From NCBI GenBank assembly GCA_903849645.1, contig CAINJJ010000009.1, positions 186,001 through 250,000 on the forward strand: a stretch of 64,000 nucleotides of DNA. Reading direction: 5' to 3'. Below are positions 57,548 to 64,000 of the stretch, piece by piece. Origin of the DNA: an uncultured Acidobacteriaceae bacterium. GTDB lineage: Bacteria; Acidobacteriota; Terriglobia; Terriglobales; Acidobacteriaceae. Every line of letters begins with the position of its first letter. The stretch's first letter is position 1. The notes beneath the pieces are model-generated. The model had not been told where the DNA came from and ran no database searches. It saw nothing but the letters and a program-made list of their open reading frames with translations. A program made the position numbers and the translations under genes.

Positions 57548-57553
57548 TATAAT
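57548..57553 (+). promoter_or_regulatory. Candidate -10 box immediately upstream of larE
   Basis: TATAAT ends only seven bases before ATG 57561, so a transcript from it would be nearly leaderless. No good -35 hexamer at 16-18 bases. A similar TAGAAT (58476-58481) ends nine bases before the larC ATG. Confidence 0.4.
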
Positions 57554-57560
57554 CGGCCCC

Positions 57561-58478
57561 ATGGCAGTCGCAGCACACAACGAGCAAGGGCGGGGCACAG
57601 ACGCCGAGGGCGATTTGGCCGTTGATCTGCTGGCGGAAGCCGCAACCAAGATGGGTGCGATGGAGGACAGGCTCCGGGCGCTGGGCCGCGTCCTGGTGGC
57701 ATACTCGGGCGGCGTGGACTCGGCATTTTTGGCGGCCACGGCGCATCGCGTGCTCGGCGCCGGGATGCTGGCCGTGCTTGCCGATTCGCCCAGCCTGGCC
57801 CGCCGTGACTTCGAGCAGGCATGCGCGTTTGCCCGCCGGCAGTCCTTTGCTCTCGAGGTGATTGCGACAGAGGAACTGAGCCGGCCCGAATACCAGCGCA
57901 ACGACGCCAACCGGTGCTTCCACTGCAAGGATGAGCTCTTCGATTCCATGGAGGCATTGGGCGCCAGGCTCGGTTTCAGCCACATCGCGTATGGAATGAA
58001 TGCGGACGATACCAGGGACTATCGGCCTGGGCAGCGCGCCGCGGCAGAACACGCCGTGCTGGCGCCGCTGGCCGAGGCGGGACTGACCAAGGTGGAGATT
58101 CGAGCGCTCTCGAAGGCAGCGGGGTTTCCGCTCTGGGACCGACCTGCCGCGCCGTGCCTCTCTTCGCGCGTCGAATACGGTCGCACGGTGACCCGCGAGG
58201 TTCTGGCGCAGGTGGAGCAAGCCGAGGAGAGCCTGCGTGAACTCGGATTTCGCGAGTTTCGAGTTCGTCACCATGGCGAGCTTGCCCGCGTCGAGATTGC
58301 GCGCGCCGAGCTGCCGCGCGCTCTTTCCCTGGAGATGATAGACTCGATGACCGCGGCACTGATGCGGGCCGGCTTCCAATATGTGACCCTTGATTGCGCT
58401 GGGTTTCGCTCCGGCTCGATGAATGTGATTTTGCCGGTGGATGTCCTCTCCCGGCGCGGTGCATCGGGGGCAGTTTAG
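57561..58478 (+). CDS. larE: LarE, ATP-dependent sacrificial sulfur transferase
   Basis: 305 residues. Adds sulfur to the pyridinium precursor of the nickel-pincer nucleotide. PP-loop RVLVAYSGGVDSAFLAATAH, then NRCFHCKDELF and the PAAPCLSSRVEYG segment holding the cysteine that is sacrificed in the Lactobacillus enzyme; the extra Cys pair in RCFHC suggests the variant using an Fe-S cluster as sulfur carrier, an inference. N-terminal extension of about 30 residues before the core. First of three lar genes; larC starts 12 bases after its stop. Confidence 0.95.
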   Translation: MAVAAHNEQGRGTDAEGDLAVDLLAEAATKMGAMEDRLRALGRVLVAYSGGVDSAFLAATAHRVLGAGMLAVLADSPSLARRDFEQACAFARRQSFALEVIATEELSRPEYQRNDANRCFHCKDELFDSMEALGARLGFSHIAYGMNADDTRDYRPGQRAAAEHAVLAPLAEAGLTKVEIRALSKAAGFPLWDRPAAPCLSSRVEYGRTVTREVLAQVEQAEESLRELGFREFRVRHHGELARVEIARAELPRALSLEMIDSMTAALMRAGFQYVTLDCAGFRSGSMNVILPVDVLSRRGASGAV

Positions 58479-58490
58479 AATCAACAGGCG

Positions 58491-59720
58491 ATGCGAATAG
58501 GCTATCTTGAGTGCTTTTCCGGTATCAGCGGCGACATGCTGCTCGGCGCCCTGGTGGACGCGGGCGTTCCTTTTTCCCATCTTGAAGAGACGGCAGCGGC
58601 GTTGAACGTGGGCGCGCGCCTTGAGTTGCGCAAGGTAACCCGGGGTGGCCTGGCGGCCGCCAAGGTGGACGTGCTCACGCCGGACTCCGCGCCTTCCGGG
58701 CAGGAGCACTCTCACGACAACCATCCGGGGCACAGCCATGCGCCCCATCGGCACCTTTCGGCAATTCTGAAGATCATTGGCTCCGCGCCCCTTTCGGACG
58801 CGGTCAGGGAGCGCTCCGTGCGCGCCTTTCAACTGCTGGGTGAGGCCGAAGCGGCCATCCACTCCATTCCCGTAGAGAAGGTTCACTTTCACGAGGTGGG
58901 CGCGGTGGACACGATTGTGGACATCGTCTGTTCGGCTGCAGGGGCGGAGTATCTTGGCGTGGACCGCTGGCTCGCCTCGGCGCTGAATGTGGGCAGCGGC
59001 ACAGTGGTCTGCCAGCATGGGACTCTTCCGGTGCCCGCGCCGGCAACGCTGGCGCTGCTTGGCGATGCGCCTGTCTATGCCGCCGGCCCGCCGATGGAGC
59101 GCGTCACCCCAACCGGGGCGGTGCTTTTGCGCATGTTGGATGTGCGCTACGGACCGTTGCCCGCCATGCGAGTGGCCGCAACCGGTTACGGGGCGGGCGG
59201 GCGGGAAACTCCGGGGGAGCCCAACCTGCTGCGCCTGCTCGTTGGCAAAGAGACCGCCGACGCAGGGACAGACTCCATCGCGGTGATTGAGACCGTGATT
59301 GACGACAGCAGCCCGCAGGTCATTGCCTATGTGAGTGAAAAACTGCTTGAGGCGGGTGCGTGGGACGTCTATCGGGTTGCGGTGCAGATGAAGAAGGGGC
59401 GCACCGGTGTGCAGTTGACCGTGCTCTCCAGCCCCGACCGCCTGCCTCTGCTGCGCGACCTGCTCTTCCGCGAGACAACCACCATCGGGCTGCGCTGGAG
59501 GCTTGAAAACAAGGTTGCGCTGCGGCGCGAGTTCCTGAAGGTGGAGACTCCGTGGGGCGCGGTCAGCATCAAGATTGCACGGCTGCCCAGCGGCGAGGTG
59601 GCCAACGCATCCCCGGAGTATGAAGACTGCCGCGCGATTGCCGCCGACAACTCCATCCCCCTGAAGCAGGTGATGGAAGCCGCCATGCAAGCCTACGCCG
59701 CGACCAAGGAGTCCCGCTGA
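58491..59720 (+). CDS. larC: LarC, nickel-insertion cyclometallase, in a single reading frame
   Basis: 409 residues. Inserts nickel into the pincer nucleotide, using CTP in characterised enzymes. N-terminal GYLECFSGISGDMLLGALVDAG, a His-rich loop (HSHDNHPGHSHAPHRH, about residues 80-95), VEKVHFHEVGAVDTIVDIV, ERVTPTGAVLLRM, and the C-terminal half VQMKKGRTGVQLTVL. In Lactobacillus LarC is made by programmed frameshifting of larC1/larC2; here it is one continuous frame. Its TGA shares a base with the larB ATG. Confidence 0.96.
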   Translation: MRIGYLECFSGISGDMLLGALVDAGVPFSHLEETAAALNVGARLELRKVTRGGLAAAKVDVLTPDSAPSGQEHSHDNHPGHSHAPHRHLSAILKIIGSAPLSDAVRERSVRAFQLLGEAEAAIHSIPVEKVHFHEVGAVDTIVDIVCSAAGAEYLGVDRWLASALNVGSGTVVCQHGTLPVPAPATLALLGDAPVYAAGPPMERVTPTGAVLLRMLDVRYGPLPAMRVAATGYGAGGRETPGEPNLLRLLVGKETADAGTDSIAVIETVIDDSSPQVIAYVSEKLLEAGAWDVYRVAVQMKKGRTGVQLTVLSSPDRLPLLRDLLFRETTTIGLRWRLENKVALRREFLKVETPWGAVSIKIARLPSGEVANASPEYEDCRAIAADNSIPLKQVMEAAMQAYAATKESR

Positions 59721-60466
59721 TGGACCGCTCGCAAATTGAGAAGCTGCTGAACGAGGTCCGCGAGGGCCGCACCGGCGTCCGTGACGCCCTCGACAGCCTG
59801 CGCGACCTGCCCTTCGAGGATATGGGCTTTGCCAAGCTCGACCATCACCGCTCGCTGCGCACGGGGATGCCGGAGGTGATCTTTTCCGCTGGAAAAACCG
59901 CCGCGCAGGTGGCTGCCATCTTTGCGCGCATGGCGCACGCCGGCGGCAACGTGCTGGCCACGCGCGCAAGCCAGGAAGCCTTCGATGCGGTGCATGCGGT
60001 GGAGCCGCGCGCGGAGTTCCATGCATCCGCACGGGCCATCACGCTGAAACAGACGGCTGCCGTCCCCGGCGTGGGGACCATTGCCGTGGTTTGCGCGGGG
60101 ACAAGCGACCTGCCGGTTGCCGAAGAAGCGCTCATTACGGCGCGCATCATGGGAAATGAGGCGGAACTCATCGCCGACGTGGGCGTGGCGGGGATTCACC
60201 GGCTACTGGCGCAAAAGGCATCGCTGCAGTCGGCGCGGGTGCTGATTGTCTGCGCGGGCATGGAGGGCGCGCTGCCTACTGTGGTGGGCGGCCTAGTCAA
60301 TGCCCCGGTGATCGCGGTGCCGACGAGCGTGGGCTATGGCGCTTCGTTTGGCGGGGTGGCCGCACTGCTCGGCATGTTGAATACCTGTTCGCCCAATGTC
60401 TCCGTGGTCAACATTGACAATGGCTTTGGCGCCGCCTGCATCGCCTCGCTGATCAATCACCTTTGA
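59720..60466 (+). CDS. larB: LarB, pyridinium-3,5-biscarboxylic acid mononucleotide synthase
   Basis: 248 residues. Carboxylates and hydrolyses nicotinic acid adenine dinucleotide as the first step of nickel-pincer cofactor synthesis. The C-terminal PurE-like half has VVCAGTSDLPVAEEALITARIMG, VLIVCAGMEGALPTVVGGLVNAPVIAVPTSVGYGASFGG and VNIDNGFGAACIASLI, strongly typical. Overlaps larC by one base (TGATG). No larA or other cofactor user is visible nearby. Convergent with the membrane-protein gene 23 bases downstream. Confidence 0.96.
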   Translation: MDRSQIEKLLNEVREGRTGVRDALDSLRDLPFEDMGFAKLDHHRSLRTGMPEVIFSAGKTAAQVAAIFARMAHAGGNVLATRASQEAFDAVHAVEPRAEFHASARAITLKQTAAVPGVGTIAVVCAGTSDLPVAEEALITARIMGNEAELIADVGVAGIHRLLAQKASLQSARVLIVCAGMEGALPTVVGGLVNAPVIAVPTSVGYGASFGGVAALLGMLNTCSPNVSVVNIDNGFGAACIASLINHL

Positions 60467-60489
60467 CCTGCCACCTCTGACCGCCGGGC

Positions 60490-60879
60490 CTACAGGATAC
60501 CGAGCACTCTGAGGCGCACCAGCCCTCCGGCCAGCACGCCAAGGGGCGAGAGAGCCAGCAGCGAGAGCAGGTACCAGATGGGCTGCTTGCCCCTGGACTG
60601 CAGAGCGCTCAATGCAGCCAGGGCCAGGACGACGATGCCCAGCGCCAGCACATGCACGAGCGGATTGGATACGGCGGCCCAGGCGGTAACGTAGCCCCCA
60701 GCCGCCGCGGCCAGGAACGAGTACCCCAGATTGACAAAGACATAACCCGGCTGCGGCTTGCCCTGCGCGCCCGTCCAACTGGGCACCAGACGGGTGAGCA
60801 GCGCCGTGAGGGCGATGACCATCAGGGCCATGACCGCAAAACCCGCCAGCAGGGCTAGAAACGCGTGCAGGATTACCAC
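60490..60879 (-). CDS. Small membrane protein of unknown function
   Basis: 129 residues; GTG start at 60879 with AAGGAG upstream, overlapping the end of the preceding gene by seven bases, so translation is coupled. Four membrane helices (ILHAFLALLAGFAVMALMVIALTALL; YSFLAAAAGGYVTAWAAV; LVHVLALGIVVLALAAL; PIWYLLSLLALSPLGVLAGGLV). No family recognised. Confidence 0.75.
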   Translation of the reverse strand: MVILHAFLALLAGFAVMALMVIALTALLTRLVPSWTGAQGKPQPGYVFVNLGYSFLAAAAGGYVTAWAAVSNPLVHVLALGIVVLALAALSALQSRGKQPIWYLLSLLALSPLGVLAGGLVRLRVLGIL

Positions 60880-61247
60880 GGCAGCTTCTCCTTTTCCGGT
60901 TGCGATCCTACTTCGCCCCGCTCGATACGCTCCAGAAAGGACCGCGCCAGCCGACGCTCTCCGGGATGGCTCTCTCCATGGATGGAACATAGGTCGAGAA
61001 ACTCGTCCAAGAGGGCGTTGCGTTCTTCGTGCTGCGCGAAGACGCCTTGCAGGGCCAGTGCCAGTTCCCGCAGTTGGGCGGCTTCCGGCCATCCGCCGCC
61101 GCTGCCCTCGTCGCCCAACAGGTCAACGTCCGAGAAGAGTCCCTTGCGCCCGCGAGCGCACTCATCCAGGCAGGCCAGCAACTGATCGCTGAAGACCTGG
61201 GCCAGGGTCTCCAACTGTCCGGGTTGTGCTTCGTCGCGCGGATCCAT
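60873..61247 (-). CDS. Hypothetical cytoplasmic protein
   Basis: 124 residues, charged and helical (RRLARSFLERIERGEVGSQ near the end), no recognised domain or signal. ATG 61247 follows AGGAAA, six bases after the stop of the peptidase gene. It is probably expressed with the peptidase and the small membrane protein. Not recognised. Confidence 0.7.
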   Translation of the reverse strand: MDPRDEAQPGQLETLAQVFSDQLLACLDECARGRKGLFSDVDLLGDEGSGGGWPEAAQLRELALALQGVFAQHEERNALLDEFLDLCSIHGESHPGERRLARSFLERIERGEVGSQPEKEKLPW

Positions 61248-61253
61248 GGTTTC

Positions 61254-62621
61254 CTACTTCCCCTGCATCGCGGCTTCCACGGCCTCGGCGGAGTGAGGCA
61301 GCGCCGCCGTGAGATCAATCAGTTTGCCATCCGCGCCCACCAGAAAGACGCACTCCACGCGCACACCGAGTTTCTCCTCGGGTATATAGACGCCTGGCTC
61401 GATGGTAAAGACCATGCCTGGTTTGAGGACGGCGGGGTAGATCTCGGCGGGGTCGTGAACATCAATGCCCACCATGTGGCCCAGGCCATGGAGCCAATAC
61501 TGGCCGAGGGGCTTGCCGTCGAGGCTCTTGCCGTGGGTATTGATGTAGTTGAAGGCGGCGGTATCGAGCGAGTCGGGGTCGCGGCGGTCGCGGTCGTTGA
61601 TCTTGGACTTGCCGGCCACAAATGCGTCAATCGCCGCCTGTTGGGAGCCGAGGACGATGTTGTAAATCTCGCGCTGGCGCGGGGTGAAGTGGCCATTGGC
61701 AGGAACAGTGCGGGTGATGTCGGAGGCGTACATGGAGTACTCGCAGGCGGCATCGACCACGATCACGTCGCCGTCCTCGATGGTGCGGGAGTTGTCGGCG
61801 TAATGGAGGATGGTGGAGTTGATGCCAGAGCCAACGATGGGCGCATAGCTGGCTCGCTCGCACCCGGCTTCCATCCAGGCCGCGGTCATCTGGCCGGCGA
61901 CGGCGCGTTCGGTCACCCCCGGCCGGACGGCGCGCATCATGGCCCGCTGCCCGGCGATGGAGGCGTCGGAGGCCTTCTGGAGCAGCGCGATCTCGCCAGG
62001 GTCCTTGACCACGCGGAGCGGGATGATGGATGTGGTCACGTCGTGCGTGGCCGGAGCGGAAGCCAGGCCGAGGGTGGCCGCGGTGAACTCCACCAGCGCC
62101 CTGGCCTGGGTCGAAGCGGGCTGGGTCCAGAGGCGATAGGCGAGGCGGCGGTCCTCGTCGATGAGGTGGTTGAGCATGGCTGGCAGTTCGGTCAGCGGTG
62201 CCACGGCATCCACGCCAACGGCCCGAGCGACGCCGGGCGAGGCCGCGTCGAGCTTGGCGCCGGTGTACTTTTCCATGCGCAGATTGCGCGTGGGCAGAAA
62301 GAGGATCTCGCGGTAGCTGCGCGCGGGCGGCGCGCCGGGCGTGGCGGCCTGGTCGGCGCTGCCCACGATGACGAGCACTGCGCCGGGCTCGGTCCAGCCG
62401 GTGAGGTAATAGAAGTCCTCGTCCTGGCGGTAGGGCGTGAGGTCCAGCACCGGCTCCTCGGCCGCAAACAGGACCGCGACCCCGCCCTGGATGCGCTCCC
62501 CGAGCGCCACACGGCGGGCGCGGTAGGCCGAGGCCGGCTGCTTCTCAAGGGAGTGCGCCAGCGGGGTGACTGCAACCGCGAGTAAAGACGCCAGGAAGCT
62601 GAAACGAATCAATCGACGCAT
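61254..62621 (-). CDS. Exported Xaa-Pro aminopeptidase-like M24 metallopeptidase
   Basis: 455 residues from ATG 62621, which gives a signal peptide (FSFLASLLAVAVTPLAHSL); the longer frame upstream is not coding-like. N-terminal aminopeptidase-P domain (YRARRVALGERIQGGVAVL, DEDFYYLTGWTEPGAVLVI), then the pita-bread fold with metal ligands in DGDVIVVDAACEYSMYASDITRTVP (two Asp), HGLGHMVGIDVHD (His), FTIEPGVYIPEE and RVECVFLV (two Glu). It removes N-terminal residues before proline in the periplasm. Downstream of the PLP decarboxylase by 32 bases. Confidence 0.92.
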   Translation of the reverse strand: MRRLIRFSFLASLLAVAVTPLAHSLEKQPASAYRARRVALGERIQGGVAVLFAAEEPVLDLTPYRQDEDFYYLTGWTEPGAVLVIVGSADQAATPGAPPARSYREILFLPTRNLRMEKYTGAKLDAASPGVARAVGVDAVAPLTELPAMLNHLIDEDRRLAYRLWTQPASTQARALVEFTAATLGLASAPATHDVTTSIIPLRVVKDPGEIALLQKASDASIAGQRAMMRAVRPGVTERAVAGQMTAAWMEAGCERASYAPIVGSGINSTILHYADNSRTIEDGDVIVVDAACEYSMYASDITRTVPANGHFTPRQREIYNIVLGSQQAAIDAFVAGKSKINDRDRRDPDSLDTAAFNYINTHGKSLDGKPLGQYWLHGLGHMVGIDVHDPAEIYPAVLKPGMVFTIEPGVYIPEEKLGVRVECVFLVGADGKLIDLTAALPHSAEAVEAAMQGK

Positions 62622-62653
62622 GGCATCAAGCCTCGGTGAGCCGGCAGCCAATG

Positions 62654-64000
62654 TCAAGCGGGCGGGCCCTGCTCCCGCGCCGCCTTGATCATGGCCGCGA
62701 GGCTGCGCTCCACGTCGTCTTTGGTGGTGGCCCAGGAGGAGACGCTGATGCGCATGGCCGTCCGCCCCTGCCAGACGGTGCCGCCGCACCAGCAGGCGCC
62801 GTTGGCCTGGAGGCGGGCGATGGTGCCGAGGGTGTGCTCCGGGGAGCCGAAGGAGACCAGCACCTGGTTGATGACGACCTCGTTGAGCACCTCGAAACCG
62901 GCGGCGCGCAGGCCCTCGGCAAAGCGGCGCGCATGGCTCGAAGTGCGCTCGACGATGGCGGCCATGCCGGACCAGCCCAGGGAACGGAGGCCGGCCCAAA
63001 GCTCCACACCGCGGGCGCGGCGGGAGAGTTCCGGGTTATAGTGCGAGGGCTCGCGCCGGTCGCCCTGCAACAGGTAGGCGGCCTCAATGGACATGGCGGC
63101 GCGCAGCGCGGAGGGGTCGCGGACCAGCACGATGCCGCAGTCATAGCCGATATTGGGCCACTTGTGGCCGTCGGTGGCCCAGGAGTCGGCCAGCTCAAAG
63201 CCGCTGGTGAGCTTGCGGTACGCGGGCGAGACGGCCGCCCAGAGGCCGAATGCGCCATCGACGTGAATCCAGGCCCCGGCCTGTCGCGCGGCCGGGCAGA
63301 GGTCGGCCGCGGGGTCAAAGGAGCCGGAGTTGACGTTGCCGGCCTGGAGGCAAAGGATGGTCTGCGCGTCGAGGGGCGGCAGGGCGTCGGCGCGCATGCG
63401 TCCCTGGGCGTCCACGGGCACCCGGACTACGCGTTTGCGCCCGAGGCCGAGGAGCCCGAGGGCCTTGATGAGCGAGGAGTGGGCCTCTTCGCCGACGACG
63501 ACAGTGATGGGCGGCGCGCCGAAGAGGCCGTCGGCCTCGACATCCCAGCCCACGCGCTCGAGCAGCCTGTGACGGGCGGCGGCGAGGGCGGAGAAGTTGG
63601 CCATGGTGGCGCCGGTGACCACTGCGCCGCTGGTTCCGGCGGGAAGACCGAGCATCTCGCGGACCCATTCAAGCGCCACGTCTTCCAGGGTGATGGCTGT
63701 GGGCGACTGCACGTAGAAGGCCGCGTTCTGGTCCCAGGCGCTGACGAGCCAGGAGGCGGCCAGCGCCGCGGGCAGGCAGCCGCCGTTGACAAAGCCGAAG
63801 TAGCGGCCGGAGGTCTTGGCCACGGTGGCGGGCGAGCCGTACTCATCGAGCAGTCGAAGGACCGCCTCGGGGCTTGTGGGTCCGGGCGGCAGCGGTCCCT
63901 GCAAGGCTTTAAGGGCGGCAACGGCGTTGGCCGAGGGCGCGACGGGGCGCACATCCTCGCCGTCAAGGTAGTCAATGGCGGCGCGGGCGGCGCGCTTGAG
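62654..64000 (-). CDS. PLP-dependent group II amino-acid decarboxylase, 5' end outside the window
   Basis: At least 448 residues; the frame is open to the right edge (AARAAIDYLDGED before the first in-window GTG at 63952), so the start lies beyond. Aspartate-aminotransferase fold, aromatic-L-amino-acid/glutamate decarboxylase group: GAVVTGATMANFSALAAAR, VVVGEEAHSSLIKALGLLG, AWIHVDGAFGLWA (Asp pairing with the PLP ring), and Schiff-base Lys in WATDGHKWPN. Substrate not determined; relatives act on tyrosine, tryptophan or phenylalanine. First visible gene of a four-gene minus-strand run. Confidence 0.9.
   Translation of the reverse strand, partial: LKRAARAAIDYLDGEDVRPVAPSANAVAALKALQGPLPPGPTSPEAVLRLLDEYGSPATVAKTSGRYFGFVNGGCLPAALAASWLVSAWDQNAAFYVQSPTAITLEDVALEWVREMLGLPAGTSGAVVTGATMANFSALAAARHRLLERVGWDVEADGLFGAPPITVVVGEEAHSSLIKALGLLGLGRKRVVRVPVDAQGRMRADALPPLDAQTILCLQAGNVNSGSFDPAADLCPAARQAGAWIHVDGAFGLWAAVSPAYRKLTSGFELADSWATDGHKWPNIGYDCGIVLVRDPSALRAAMSIEAAYLLQGDRREPSHYNPELSRRARGVELWAGLRSLGWSGMAAIVERTSSHARRFAEGLRAAGFEVLNEVVINQVLVSFGSPEHTLGTIARLQANGACWCGGTVWQGRTAMRISVSSWATTKDDVERSLAAMIKAAREQGPPA

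Noticed and set aside
57444..60032. 862-codon open frame on the minus strand
   Set aside because: Antisense to larE, larC and the start of larB; no domain and Arg/Ala/Gly-rich composition.

Overview
The window is about 64 kb of GC-rich chromosome that reads as an Acidobacteriota genome, most likely class Terriglobia, family Acidobacteriaceae. This is inferred from gene content: TPR plus FG-GAP/UnbV exported proteins, many Tat-exported glycoside hydrolases and reductases, a ribonuclease G/E with a very long disordered insertion, and dispersed intergenic palindromes. I saw no rRNA, tRNA, CRISPR, transposase, integrase or phage gene. Both ends cut through genes.

Left third (1-26 kb) is mainly exported carbohydrate and redox biology. 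It holds a TPR protein (cut at the left edge), an FG-GAP/UnbV protein and a discoidin-GH2 hydrolase; an orphan sugar-binding protein; a gene-poor stretch with a possible DUF4926 remnant and a secreted-protein gene broken by one in-frame stop; aconitase; a membrane SpoIIE-type phosphatase; a GH29 fucosidase; a GGDEF cyclase; a Tat-exported aldo/keto reductase; and a minus-strand block containing a membrane polyferredoxin, a DUF6599-like lipoprotein, two DUF362 proteins, a GH127 arabinofuranosidase and a methyltransferase. The polyferredoxin-DUF6599-DUF362-DUF362 set is the best candidate here for a poorly described system.

Middle (26-45 kb): ribonuclease G/E, then the cell-shape cluster mreB-mreC-mreD-mrdA-rodA on the minus strand. 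Next come a semialdehyde-type aldehyde dehydrogenase, an overlapping operon of RidA, formamidase-like and AtzH-like genes, a cytochrome c gene overlapping a DUF2165 membrane-protein gene, a sugar-porter MFS transporter and a GT-C-like membrane protein.

Right third (45-64 kb): a ketohexose 3-epimerase-type isomerase leads into an exopolysaccharide locus. It has an initiating sugar transferase and SLBB exporter on the minus strand, and Wzz, flippase, GT4, Wzy-like, GT2 and LtaS/sulfatase-like genes on the plus strand, several with 1-4 base overlaps. It is followed by larE-larC-larB for the nickel-pincer cofactor (no racemase in view). Convergent to it is a minus-strand run of a PLP decarboxylase (cut at the right edge), an M24 peptidase and two small unknown genes.

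A family of imperfect palindromes with a conserved TGGGGC(A/G)CCCGGC-like edge sits after stop codons at several points between 8.3 and 22.6 kb.
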